From positions 1 through 13,579 of the forward strand of contig JASEGW010000036.1 of NCBI GenBank assembly GCA_030017825.1: a stretch of 13,579 bases of DNA, read 5' to 3'. Positions 6,144 to 13,579 of this stretch are shown here, piece by piece. Source of the stretch: a bacterium (GTDB lineage Bacteria; UBA9089; JAHJRX01). The stretch's first letter is position 1. Each line of letters opens with the position of its first letter. The translations under genes were made by a program, and so were the position numbers. A model generated the notes under the pieces. That model made no database searches. It was not told the DNA's origin and saw nothing but the letters and a program-made list of their open reading frames with translations.

Positions 6144-9122
6144 TTACCATTTTAAAGGTTTTTGCCAGGAGTCTTTTAATTCCTGTATATTTTCATTAAT
6201 TAAAATAGTTCCCTTTAATCCAGTAATTTTTAAATGTTGGGATTCAGTAACTATTCCAATTTCAGCAAAAGTATTTAATTTTAATAATTCTTCAAACATT
6301 ATCTTATCTTGAGGTTTTATGGTGACTAAAAAACGACTTGCAGATTCTGAAAAGAGGAGGTAATCGTCTCTATTTATATCTTTTATGGGAACAGTTTTTA
6401 AATCAATATCTAAGCCATAGCCTCCAGCAAAAGCAATTTCAGCCAAAGCTACTCCCAGTCCACCATCAGAGCAATCATGGCAGGAAACTACAAGTCCTAA
6501 GTTAATAGCCTTAGCTAAACTTTGATATAGTACTTTTGCTTTTTTAGCATCTACATTAGGAACTTTATTACCAATAAAGTTATGAAGGGCAAAATATTCA
6601 CTACCTCCTAATTCTTCAAAAGTAATACCTAAAATATAGATTAAATCACCAGGGTTCTTAACATCCATAGTTACACACTTTCTCACATTTTCTATCTTGC
6701 CTATACAAGAATATAGAATAGTTGGAGGAACAGATATTTTGATGTTGCCAATCTGATAATCATTTTTCATGCTATCTTTTCCTGAGATGCAAGGAACACC
6801 GTATATTGTGGTGTAGTCATACAAAGCCATATTAGCTCTTACTAATTGGGCTAACTTATATTCACCATCAGGATTTTTTTCTGATTTAACAGGGTCGCAC
6901 CAACAGAAATTATCCAGGCCTGCTAAATAATCTAAGCTGCCTCCAACAGAAATAGCGTTTCTTATGGCTTCATCAATGGCATTAGCCATCATGTGGTAAG
7001 CATCAATATCACTATAGCGAGGGCAGATACCATTAGAAACCACAACTCCTTCCATAGAATTTAGCAAGGGTCTAATTACAGCAGCATCTGAAGGACCATC
7101 ATTAAACTTGCCTACCAAAGGTTTAATCACACTTGTTCCCTGAACTTCATGATCATATTGTCTCACTACATATTCTTTGCTGCAAATATTTAAGCGAGAG
7201 AGCATTATTTTTAAGGTTTGATTTAAATCTAAAGGCTGAGGAAAATCCGGTTCAGGTTGTATTTTGGGTTGCCATTTAGCAGTTATTTTCATCTTAGGGA
7301 GGCCGTTATGAAAAAAATCCATGTCTAAATAAGCCACAGTTTTACCTTGATAAAATACATGAAATTTACCACTATTTGTGAATTTACCAATCACCGTTGC
7401 TTCTACTTTCATTTTTTTAGCTAAATCTAAGAACTGCTCAATTTTGCTTGGAGGAACAGCTAAGGTCATGCGTTCTTGAGATTCAGAAACTAAGATTTCC
7501 CAAGGATTTAGTCCTGAATATTTTAAAGGAGCTTTTTCTATGTAAAGTTCACATCCGCCGCTATCTTGAGCCATTTCTCCTATGGAAGAAGAAAGACCGC
7601 CAGCGCCATTATCAGTAATGGAATTATATAAACCTAAATTTCTTGCTTCTAATAAAAAATCGGTCATTTTTTTTTGAGTAATAGGATCCCCAATTTGAAC
7701 CGCAGAAACAGGTGAATCCTCGTGAAGTTCTTGAGAAGAAAAGGTAGCTCCATGAATACCATCTTTGCCAATACGGCCTCCAGTCATTACAATTAAATCA
7801 CCAGTGTAAGCAATCTTGAGGTGAGAGTCTTTTGATCCAATTTTTCTGGGCATAATTCCGCCAGTACCACAGTAGACCAAAGGTTTTCCGAGGTAACGGT
7901 CGTCAAAAACAATACAACCATTAATAGTAGGGATACCGCTTTTATTTCCCCCATGTTCTACTCCTTCTCGCACTCCTTCAAAGATTCGTTTAGGATGAAA
8001 GATACGAGGGGGTAGGGGCTTATTATAAAAAGGGGAGGCAAAGCAAAATACATCTGTATTAAAGATTAATTTAGCACCCAAACCAGTACCAAAAGGGTCT
8101 CTATTTACCCCCACAATGCCAGTGATGGCTCCACCGTAAGGATCTAAGGCTGAAGGAGTGTTGTGGGTTTCTATTTTAAATACTAAGTTATAATCATGGT
8201 TGAATTTAATTACTCCAGCATTATCTTTAAACACAGAAAGGCAAAAGTCATCTTTTCCTTTAGACTCTCGAATAACTTTTGTAGAGCCTTTTATATAAGT
8301 ATTAAATAGACTGTCAATAGTACAAGTATTGCCTTTGTCATCAATATATTCGATAATAGCATTAAAAATTTTATGCTTGCAATGTTCAGACCATGTTTGA
8401 GCTAAAGCTTCTAATTCTACATCAGTAATATTTTGGCTAATACCCACACTCAACCTTTGTTCTTTAACGTGCTTACTGCCAATGTAATCTTTAATAGCTT
8501 TCATTTCTTCAAGGGTGAGAGCTAAGATGCCATCTTTGCTGATTCTAATTAGTTCTTCGTCACTTACATCTAAGTTTATTTCCGATACAGTAGCTTTAGC
8601 TTTTTCAATTACTTTTGGTATATACGCTTTTAATCCCACAAAAGGATTAAAATCATTTCTACTCATAATGGTATATTTTTGGATTAAAGTATTAGCTAAT
8701 AAATCATGGGCAATTGTATCTACTTGAAACTCAGATAACTCTCCTTTTAGTAAGTATTGCGTAGAAGTATATACATTTTCATTTCTTGTAAGATTAGTAT
8801 TAAAGAATGATTCTATAGCTTCTTTGGCTGTTTTTCCTACGTTATCGGTAACCCCGGGTCGAAACCCTACCTCAATCAGCCAGTCAAAATCAGTATACAA
8901 GGGTTTGTTAATAGTATAGTTTTGAATTATATGATCACAATAAGGGCCTTGGGATAGAAGGTTTATTTGTTCTAAGGAAAGGTTTGACTCTACAGTATAA
9001 ATATTGACAATTCTGACTGAATCTATCAAAATATTAAGATCCCGATAGATTCTTTGCCTTGTCTTTTCTCCTAAAGCATCTTTTAGTTGGGGTTTAAATC
9101 CTACTTCAATTCGGTAAATCAA
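6144..9122 (-). CDS. purL: PurS-PurS-PurL fusion, FGAM synthase
   Basis: This is phosphoribosylformylglycinamidine synthase, which makes FGAM from FGAR, ATP and glutamine-derived ammonia in purine synthesis. The 992 residues begin with two PurS-like domains in tandem (about 1-75 and 80-152, each opening with an IEVGF strand followed by PQLKDALGEK or RPGVTDNVGK). The catalytic PurL part follows: TWSEHCKHKIF (243-253), ETHNTPSALDPYGGAITG (318-335), HGGNKSGIP (390-398), DNGAGGLSSSIGEM (504-517), SGKDSMKN (780-787) and CHDCSDGGLG (881-890). No C-terminal glutaminase domain is present, so a separate PurQ must supply ammonia. Similar roughly 990-residue fusions occur, to my knowledge, in Geobacter-like bacteria. 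The start is TTG at 9122, preceded eight bases upstream by GGAGA; no in-frame ATG fits. The gene follows the helical-repeat gene by 36 bases and is probably cotranscribed with it. Confidence 0.95.
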   Translation of the reverse strand: MIYRIEVGFKPQLKDALGEKTRQRIYRDLNILIDSVRIVNIYTVESNLSLEQINLLSQGPYCDHIIQNYTINKPLYTDFDWLIEVGFRPGVTDNVGKTAKEAIESFFNTNLTRNENVYTSTQYLLKGELSEFQVDTIAHDLLANTLIQKYTIMSRNDFNPFVGLKAYIPKVIEKAKATVSEINLDVSDEELIRISKDGILALTLEEMKAIKDYIGSKHVKEQRLSVGISQNITDVELEALAQTWSEHCKHKIFNAIIEYIDDKGNTCTIDSLFNTYIKGSTKVIRESKGKDDFCLSVFKDNAGVIKFNHDYNLVFKIETHNTPSALDPYGGAITGIVGVNRDPFGTGLGAKLIFNTDVFCFASPFYNKPLPPRIFHPKRIFEGVREGVEHGGNKSGIPTINGCIVFDDRYLGKPLVYCGTGGIMPRKIGSKDSHLKIAYTGDLIVMTGGRIGKDGIHGATFSSQELHEDSPVSAVQIGDPITQKKMTDFLLEARNLGLYNSITDNGAGGLSSSIGEMAQDSGGCELYIEKAPLKYSGLNPWEILVSESQERMTLAVPPSKIEQFLDLAKKMKVEATVIGKFTNSGKFHVFYQGKTVAYLDMDFFHNGLPKMKITAKWQPKIQPEPDFPQPLDLNQTLKIMLSRLNICSKEYVVRQYDHEVQGTSVIKPLVGKFNDGPSDAAVIRPLLNSMEGVVVSNGICPRYSDIDAYHMMANAIDEAIRNAISVGGSLDYLAGLDNFCWCDPVKSEKNPDGEYKLAQLVRANMALYDYTTIYGVPCISGKDSMKNDYQIGNIKISVPPTILYSCIGKIENVRKCVTMDVKNPGDLIYILGITFEELGGSEYFALHNFIGNKVPNVDAKKAKVLYQSLAKAINLGLVVSCHDCSDGGLGVALAEIAFAGGYGLDIDLKTVPIKDINRDDYLLFSESASRFLVTIKPQDKIMFEELLKLNTFAEIGIVTESQHLKITGLKGTILINENIQELKDSWQKPLKW

Positions 9123-9130
9123 GAATTTCT

Positions 9131-9135
9131 TCTCC
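9131..9135 (-). promoter_or_regulatory. Ribosome-binding site deciding the purL TTG start
   Basis: GGAGA on the minus strand sits eight bases before the TTG codon at 9122-9120. This spacing selects TTG as the start, which preserves the complete first beta strand (IYRIEVGF) of the first PurS domain. A TTG start implies reduced initiation compared with ATG. Confidence 0.65.
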
Positions 9136-9158
9136 TTTAATGAAGTTTTTAGTAGTTA

Positions 9159-11042
9159 TTATTTCATAAGTTTTAAACTATCTTTATAAGCCTTGATTTT
9201 GCTTTCCAGATAAACCTTATTCTCGCTACTACTATAATCAAGAGCAGAATAAGCAATCTTTGTAGCTTCCTCAAAATTGCCTTTTTCTTCTTCTTGGAGC
9301 ATAAGTTCAACTTTACTGGCATAAATAGTATCGCTTTCAGAAATGTTGCTACTACTTAGTATTTGAGAAATCAAATTAGCAAAAAATATTGATCTTTCTT
9401 CATAAATATTTTTATATTGTTTATTTTTTTCCAAATGGGAAAGTTTTCGATATTTAGCAGCCAACTTATTAAGATAATTTAAAGACACATTTGGCTTCAT
9501 ATCTTTAATTATTTCTAAGCATTTAGATGAAAGATGAGCCTCAAGTAAAACATTAAAAGCTTCTTCAATCTCTCCATGTTCTTTTAAGATTTTAGAAGCT
9601 TTTTCAGGCTTGTTTAGTATGATAAAAAGATTTGCTTCCTCTTTATAAAGAGAGGTAAATTGAGCAAATTTTATAGCTTTTTCTATCAAAGCTTTGTTCT
9701 TTCTTTCTTCATATTTTAAAATTAATTCTTTAATGGCCATAGGAGCTAATTTTTGAGCCTTGGGAGTAAATTGATAGTCCATAGCCAATTCCATAGCTTC
9801 TAAAAAATTATTTGCTTTAATATAATTGTTAATAGCGCGCATAGCAAATTCATCAATCTCTTTTTTATTGTTTTTCTCTTCTAAGCAGTCTATATATTTT
9901 AAACATAACAAAGCAGAAGATTTGAAGAAACTTTTAGATTCTTCTATGTTTCCAGAATCTTCACTCTTTTTTCCAAATAGTTCTAATTCTTCAATAAGTA
10001 ATGTTAAGTCATCTACTCCAAACTCTTCTAATATAGATTCTGTAAAAGAGATGGATTCCTTTAAGCGATCCTTTATAATATTCTTAATAATTCTTTTTTC
10101 ACCTTCCTCATCTCCGATAAGCCTTAACATGCGGGCAAATTCAGTATATAAATAATTAATATCTTCATGGTAAGAAACAATGGATTTAATAATCTCACTG
10201 ATTTCATGATTTGATTTTAAATCAGAAAGATTATGGTCATCTTTAAAAATAGTTATTATGGTATCAATAAATTTTTTATATAAGTCTCCGGCAAGTTTTT
10301 TGTTATCCTCTTTTCGAGCGTTTTTAAAGATATCCTTAGTTGTTTTTATGAAATTAAAACCATTTTCTAATGAGCTTTCTAAAATAATACGAGCAGGACA
10401 TTTCATGATGTCTACCTCTCCTCGGTAATCTGTAAGAGAAAAATTTGTGACAGCATCATGACTGGCGTTATCTAAAAGCAAATAATTAAGACCGCGAAGA
10501 TACCATTTAGCAGCTGAGTGAGTATAGTTGCTATATTGCTGGTATATGTTAAGACCATCAATAAAAAAAGGTATGTTACGAATAGCAATATCACCTCTAT
10601 GGCGACAAATTTGATATGCTTTTTGATATTTTTTTTCTTTATCGTAAATAGAAATAGAATCTTCTATTCTGTCTATTTTTTCATATACCATAGCAGCAAT
10701 CAAAGGAGTTTCGTTCTTAAGTGTAGCTAACAAGTTGTTTATACGTTCCCCTGCATTGTCAGTCTTTTCGTAAATTTCTATTAGCAAAAGGGCTGCTTCT
10801 AAAAGAAATTCAACATTGCCTTTCCTTTTATGTAAAATTTGAGGGCTCAGTAGATTCTCTAAAAGACTAACTTTAGCTGCTGGTTTTTCTAAGGTTTTGA
10901 GAATTTTATGTAAATTGGTAATATCGTCCAATTTCTTAATGGAAACCTCATGGATATACATATCTCCAATGTCTCTAAACTGAGTTTTTATAGATTTTGA
11001 TATTTTTAGAAACTTCTGATATAGTTTTTTAATAGGTTTCAT
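9159..11042 (-). CDS. Alpha-helical repeat (TPR-like) protein of unknown function
   Basis: I do not recognise a named family. The 627 residues are almost entirely predicted helix, rich in Lys, Glu, Ile, Leu and Ser, with paired amphipathic helices recurring about every 30-40 residues, as in tetratricopeptide-like solenoids. Examples are ANNFLEAMELAMDY, NKPEKASKILKEHGEIEEAF and KGNFEEATKIAYSALDY in the C-terminal half. Such solenoids usually bind proteins. There is no signal peptide or membrane helix, so it is probably cytoplasmic. No enzymatic motif is visible. The ATG at 11042 has no good ribosome-binding site, so the start is less certain than elsewhere. The gene ends with tandem TAA stops (9161-9156), 36 bases before the purL fusion, and would lead that transcript. 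Any link to purine synthesis is only positional. Confidence 0.75.
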   Translation of the reverse strand: MKPIKKLYQKFLKISKSIKTQFRDIGDMYIHEVSIKKLDDITNLHKILKTLEKPAAKVSLLENLLSPQILHKRKGNVEFLLEAALLLIEIYEKTDNAGERINNLLATLKNETPLIAAMVYEKIDRIEDSISIYDKEKKYQKAYQICRHRGDIAIRNIPFFIDGLNIYQQYSNYTHSAAKWYLRGLNYLLLDNASHDAVTNFSLTDYRGEVDIMKCPARIILESSLENGFNFIKTTKDIFKNARKEDNKKLAGDLYKKFIDTIITIFKDDHNLSDLKSNHEISEIIKSIVSYHEDINYLYTEFARMLRLIGDEEGEKRIIKNIIKDRLKESISFTESILEEFGVDDLTLLIEELELFGKKSEDSGNIEESKSFFKSSALLCLKYIDCLEEKNNKKEIDEFAMRAINNYIKANNFLEAMELAMDYQFTPKAQKLAPMAIKELILKYEERKNKALIEKAIKFAQFTSLYKEEANLFIILNKPEKASKILKEHGEIEEAFNVLLEAHLSSKCLEIIKDMKPNVSLNYLNKLAAKYRKLSHLEKNKQYKNIYEERSIFFANLISQILSSSNISESDTIYASKVELMLQEEEKGNFEEATKIAYSALDYSSSENKVYLESKIKAYKDSLKLMK

Positions 11043-11371
11043 AAGATTATTTATAGCTTTCTATAAAATAGTTTGACACTTAATTTTCATTAAAATATAA
11101 TGGTAATTGATCAAGTAATAAAAGTTTAAAAATCAGGATAAAAGAGTACAAAGTAGAGATTCTCAAAACTGAGACCTAAAGTGTAATAATAACAAATCTT
11201 TATGTTTGGCAAATTGGGCATTACTTGAAAATCTAATTTAAAACTTATTTCATACCTTCTAAAACCTTATTAATTTTATATAATATATAATGATATGATA
11301 AAAAATACAAATAAATTATTTTACTCTTTGTTGATACTTATAATGGCCTGAGTTTTTCGGACCAGTACTAA
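11043..11371. other. Divergent intergenic region
   Basis: This very AT-rich stretch lies between the minus-strand helical-repeat gene and the plus-strand remnant/glycosyltransferase. It contains the consensus promoter at 11073-11101, a small hairpin at 11161-11174 (TCTCA, loop AAAC, TGAGA), and several overlapping TATAAT-like words near 11275-11300. No intact gene is seen. An in-frame run just before the stop at 11369-11371 could be further decayed solute-binding-protein sequence, but it is not recognisable. Confidence 0.45.
11073..11101 (+). promoter_or_regulatory. Perfect-consensus sigma-70 type promoter
   Basis: TTGACA (11073-11078) and TATAAT (11096-11101) match the housekeeping consensus at all twelve positions with the ideal 17-base spacer, pointing right. 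Transcription should start near 11108, giving about 430 bases of RNA before the glycosyltransferase start. The promoter lies only 31 bases upstream of the divergent helical-repeat gene's start codon, so its polymerase could interfere with that gene. It was plausibly the promoter of a gene now lost, possibly the solute-binding protein remnant downstream. Confidence 0.7.
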
Positions 11372-11539
11372 AAGCGCAAAAACATATATAATAAAATTCA
11401 AAGAATTTTAGCAGAAGAATTACCATATGTAAGCTTATGGCATACAAATAATATTGCATTAGCGCATAAAAAGATTAAGAGTTTTATTATGCATTCCAGC
11501 GGAAAGTTTTTATTCTTAAAGGATATTTGCATAGAATGA
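11372..11539 (+). pseudogene. C-terminal remnant of an oligopeptide/dipeptide-binding protein (SBP family 5)
   Basis: The frame open from 11372 to the TGA at 11537-11539 encodes 55 residues matching the conserved C-terminus of family 5 extracellular solute-binding proteins (DppA/OppA type). It reads KIQRILAEELPYVSLWHTNN, then a KKIKSF segment, HSSGKFLFLKDI and a short tail. In intact relatives this end follows about 450 further residues, which are missing here. An in-frame TAA at 11369-11371 precedes it, and no start codon with a ribosome-binding site is evident. It is therefore the tail of a destroyed peptide ABC-transporter gene. Its stop overlaps the next gene's start as ATGA, and the next gene's ribosome-binding site lies inside it, which may explain why this end survives. 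Family assignment is from recognised pattern; no search was run. Confidence 0.75.
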
Positions 11540-13305
11540 AAAATATTTTTATTAAAAATTATAACAATAATCTAAAAGCTCTTCAAGAAATAGGATCTAA
11601 AGTTATAGAAAGAATTTCTGCATTTAGCATGGAAGAGATATCTTTAATTAAGACATATTCGGATCATTATACGTATGTTTATGAAATAGAAAGTAGGAGG
11701 ATTTATATAAATAGCAAATATAATCCTATAAAAGAAGCTCAAAATAGTTTAAAAGAGAGTAGGGTTAAAGATTATAAGAACATTTTTGTTATGGGTTTAG
11801 GCCTTGGCTATCAACTGCAAGAGATTATTAATGAAGCAACAAAATACAATAGGATAATAGTTGTAGAAATTGATCCATTATTTATATTTATTTCTTTAAA
11901 CTTACATGATTTTTCTAAAAAAATAAAAAGAGGCGAAGTTTTATTCTTAAGTGGTAAAGAAAAAAAATGGTGGACACTACCATGGTGGACACTACCTATT
12001 GTAGATGAAAAAGATATCGCTATTATTAGTCATCCTGTTTTATATAAGAATTTACAAGAAGATTACGATTCCATCTTACAAAAATTACTAAATGTTAGGA
12101 ATAGAAGAGTAAAAATACCCTCAAAAAAGAGTATTTTATTGGTGAATATATTTCCTTACGAAGCCTATGAGCAGTTAATCATGTTTTTAGCTGAAGCATT
12201 TTTGGGGATGGGACATAAGGTAAAAGTAGTAGGAAGAGAAGAAAATGCCATAAGGTCGGAAATTATTAACTTTATACCCGATTTTATTGTTTCTATTACC
12301 TTTAGTGTATTTTTAAACAAGATTACTCAAAGCTTAAAAATTCCATATTTTTGTTGGGAAATAGATAAGGTTATGAATGAAGAAATATACAGTGAAAAAT
12401 ATTTTTCTGATTATCGTTATATATATTGCGTCTATTTGGAAGATATAGAAAAATTCAAGAAGATTGGTTATAAGCATGTTTACTATCTCCCTTTTGTGCC
12501 AAATATTTCTCTTCAAAACAAAATATCCTCAAATGATATAATAAAATATAGTCATGATATTTGTTTTGTAGGTTCAATTATGAAGTATATAGGTAATTCT
12601 TATTTTAAATTTAAAAATGACCTTATGGATAGTATTAGAGATTTGCCTGAGGAGAAAAAGAGCACTATAAAAGATACTTTCTTTTTAATAGAAGAGGCTT
12701 TGCAACAACAAGAGAGATATAGCAAAGAGAATATATATAAATTATCGGAACTGATAATGCAATTAGAAGATGGAACCAAAATAAATATAGCCAGAATGTT
12801 AGGGTTAAGCCATAAAAATCTTTTAAATATTATAGCAAAAGAAGCCTGTTTTAGGCAGAGATTAGATGTTATTAATTATTTATCAGATTTTAAGGTGGCT
12901 GTCTATGGAAATAAGGATTGGGAAAAAATGTTTATGGATAATATTGATTATCATGGGAAGTTAGAATTTTGTGACGAAGCTCCAAAAGTATTCAATCTTG
13001 CAAAGATAAATTTAAATATCACTAGAATTTATGCTTTAGATGGTATTACTGATCGAGTGTATAATGTTTTAAGATCAAAAGGATTCCTAATTATAAATTA
13101 TGCTCCAGTAATAGAAAGACAATTTAAAATTGGGGAAGAATTAATCTGCTTTAAGAGTCATGAGGAATTAGTAGATTTGTGCAAGTATTACCTTAACCAT
13201 GAAAACGAAAGGAAAGCTATTGCTGAGAAAGGCTATCAAAGAATACTTAAAGATCATACCATTGAAAAAAGAGCTGAATTTATGTTGGAAAAATTAAATG
13301 AGTAA
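11536..13305 (+). CDS. Maf-type N-terminal domain fused to CgeB-like glycosyltransferase
   Basis: This 589-residue, probably cytoplasmic protein has two parts. Residues 1-195 resemble the N-terminal domain of motility-associated factor (Maf/DUF115) proteins: NYNNNLKAL (8-16), YKNIFVMGLGLGYQLQEI (80-97), VVEIDPLFIF (109-118) and a HPVLYKNL segment (166-173). Residues 197-589 look like a CgeB/DUF3880 glycosyltransferase of GT-B type: LLVNIFPYEAYEQL (201-214), ICFVGSI (342-348), and a C-terminal sugar-nucleotide-binding half with INLNITRIYALDGITDRVYN (491-510), VLRSKGFLIINY (511-522) and the terminal GYQRILKDHTIEKRAEFML helix. Such proteins glycosylate flagellin, spore coat or surface glycans. 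I chose ATG 11536 because AAAGGAT (11518-11524) fits it; an in-frame TTG at 11527 is too close to that site. Residues 145-154 are a duplicated WWTLP. The acceptor is unknown and no flagellar genes are visible. Confidence 0.82.
   Translation: MKNIFIKNYNNNLKALQEIGSKVIERISAFSMEEISLIKTYSDHYTYVYEIESRRIYINSKYNPIKEAQNSLKESRVKDYKNIFVMGLGLGYQLQEIINEATKYNRIIVVEIDPLFIFISLNLHDFSKKIKRGEVLFLSGKEKKWWTLPWWTLPIVDEKDIAIISHPVLYKNLQEDYDSILQKLLNVRNRRVKIPSKKSILLVNIFPYEAYEQLIMFLAEAFLGMGHKVKVVGREENAIRSEIINFIPDFIVSITFSVFLNKITQSLKIPYFCWEIDKVMNEEIYSEKYFSDYRYIYCVYLEDIEKFKKIGYKHVYYLPFVPNISLQNKISSNDIIKYSHDICFVGSIMKYIGNSYFKFKNDLMDSIRDLPEEKKSTIKDTFFLIEEALQQQERYSKENIYKLSELIMQLEDGTKINIARMLGLSHKNLLNIIAKEACFRQRLDVINYLSDFKVAVYGNKDWEKMFMDNIDYHGKLEFCDEAPKVFNLAKINLNITRIYALDGITDRVYNVLRSKGFLIINYAPVIERQFKIGEELICFKSHEELVDLCKYYLNHENERKAIAEKGYQRILKDHTIEKRAEFMLEKLNE
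11968..11997 (+). repeat. 15-bp in-frame tandem duplication
   Basis: The units 11968-11982 and 11983-11997 are identical except for the last base (A versus T, a synonymous proline codon change). They encode WWTLP-WWTLP inside the glycosyltransferase gene, probably in a loop before the HPVLYKNL segment of the Maf-like domain. Near-identity suggests a recent slippage event or maintained repeat-length variation. Confidence 0.9.
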
Positions 13306-13313
13306 TAACCAGA

Positions 13314-13335
13314 GTCAGACCTCGAAATGTGAAAT
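13314..13335. other. Possible transposon-end-like motif
   Basis: Just past the glycosyltransferase stop, the words GTCAGACCT and CGAAATGTGAAAT occur together. From memory, similar words recur next to REP-associated (Y1/IS200-like) transposase genes in environmental genomes. No transposase gene, inverted partner or target duplication is visible in this window, so the call is weak. Confidence 0.2.
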
Positions 13336-13430
13336 AAGTTAATAATGACTTTAAGTGACACCATATTCGATAAGTTATGTTTATGACAAAAATCCAGCTA
13401 AAATCTCAACCACATTTGTCATTATCTTTC

Positions 13431-13458
13431 TTGACTTCTAATCCAATCCTGATAAAAT
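13431..13458 (+). promoter_or_regulatory. Candidate promoter of the right-edge gene
   Basis: TTGACT (13431-13436) and TAAAAT (13453-13458), five of six matches each, are separated by 16 bases. Transcription would begin near 13465, leaving a leader of about 27 bases before the ATG at 13492. The leader carries a weak GGAT ribosome-binding site (13480-13483). This suggests the edge gene is expressed independently of the glycosyltransferase. Confidence 0.5.
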
Positions 13459-13491
13459 ATAGAAATCATATAACAAGTTGGATGTTAAAAT

Positions 13492-13579
13492 ATGTCCTTA
13501 ATTCCACCGTTTTTCTTAGATTGTGTAGTAGCAATTGGGGTTTGGAATGATAACCAACCTATGTCATGGATTGGCACAG
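13492..13579 (+). CDS. Partial gene, probable trypsin-like peptidase-domain protein (N-terminus)
   Basis: An open frame runs from this ATG to the window end, giving 29 residues: MSLIPPFFLDCVVAIGVWND followed by NQPMSWIGT. An N-terminus with PPFFLDCVVAIG and then W-I-G/A-T/S is typical, from memory, of bacterial proteins with a trypsin-like serine peptidase domain, in which the WI-x-(S/T)-G segment begins the first barrel. The His-Asp-Ser catalytic residues would lie beyond the window, so activity cannot be judged. The gene has its own promoter candidate and a GGAT ribosome-binding site eight bases upstream. Confidence 0.5.
   Translation, partial: MSLIPPFFLDCVVAIGVWNDNQPMSWIGT

Noticed and set aside
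11527..11535. In-frame TTG as the glycosyltransferase start
   Set aside because: It would lie only about three bases from the AAAGGAT ribosome-binding site. The ATG at 11536 has a more suitable distance and forms an ATGA overlap with the upstream remnant.
13471..13491. Possible integron attC site before the right-edge gene
   Set aside because: TAACAAGTT and GTTAAAA are only a few bases apart and GTTAAAA fails the last consensus position. There is no room for the paired boxes and stem of an attC site.

Overview
The window looks like chromosomal DNA from a low-GC, probably uncultivated bacterium. Most genes are strongly A/T-biased (a hand-counted 60-base sample near 9,661 is about 23% GC), have Shine-Dalgarno-like leaders, and use ATG or TTG starts. 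The protein families point to an anaerobic or candidate-phylum bacterium, but no rRNA or tRNA is present, so I do not assign a phylum. One gene, cstA-like at 4158-5870, has far higher GC (one 60-base sample is about 58%) and different codon use, and was very probably acquired by transfer.

Layout, left to right. (1) 1-796: a decayed zinc-ribbon/RDD membrane-protein gene and about 250 bases of non-coding DNA with small hairpins. (2) 797-3900, plus strand: a tightly overlapping three-gene operon encoding a metallophosphoesterase, a B12-binding-type radical SAM protein and an ADP-ribosylglycohydrolase. (3) 3901-4157: a convergent gap with possible coding debris. (4) 4158-5870, minus strand: a GC-rich CstA/BtsT family transporter. 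(5) 5871-6143: an AT-rich spacer. (6) 6144-11042, minus strand: a two-gene unit in which a helical-repeat (TPR-like) protein is followed by a PurS-PurS-PurL fusion of purine synthesis. (7) 11043-11539: a divergent intergenic region with a perfect consensus sigma-70 type promoter and, further on, the C-terminal remnant of an oligopeptide-binding protein gene. (8) 11536-13305, plus strand: a Maf-type N-terminal domain fused to a CgeB-like glycosyltransferase, carrying a 15-bp in-frame tandem duplication. (9) 13306-13579: a spacer with a promoter and the first 29 codons of what is probably a trypsin-like peptidase.

Functionally the window is a mosaic. Purine synthesis is housekeeping. The glycosyltransferase suggests surface or flagellar glycosylation. 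The transporter, gene remnants and edge genes are accessory. The most system-like unit is the phosphoesterase / radical SAM / ADP-ribosylglycohydrolase operon: the gene overlaps imply coupled expression and perhaps a shared pathway, but no substrate can be read from the sequence. Two gene remnants and one compositionally foreign gene show that the stretch has been rearranged repeatedly. I found no CRISPR array, intact insertion sequence, tRNA or rRNA.
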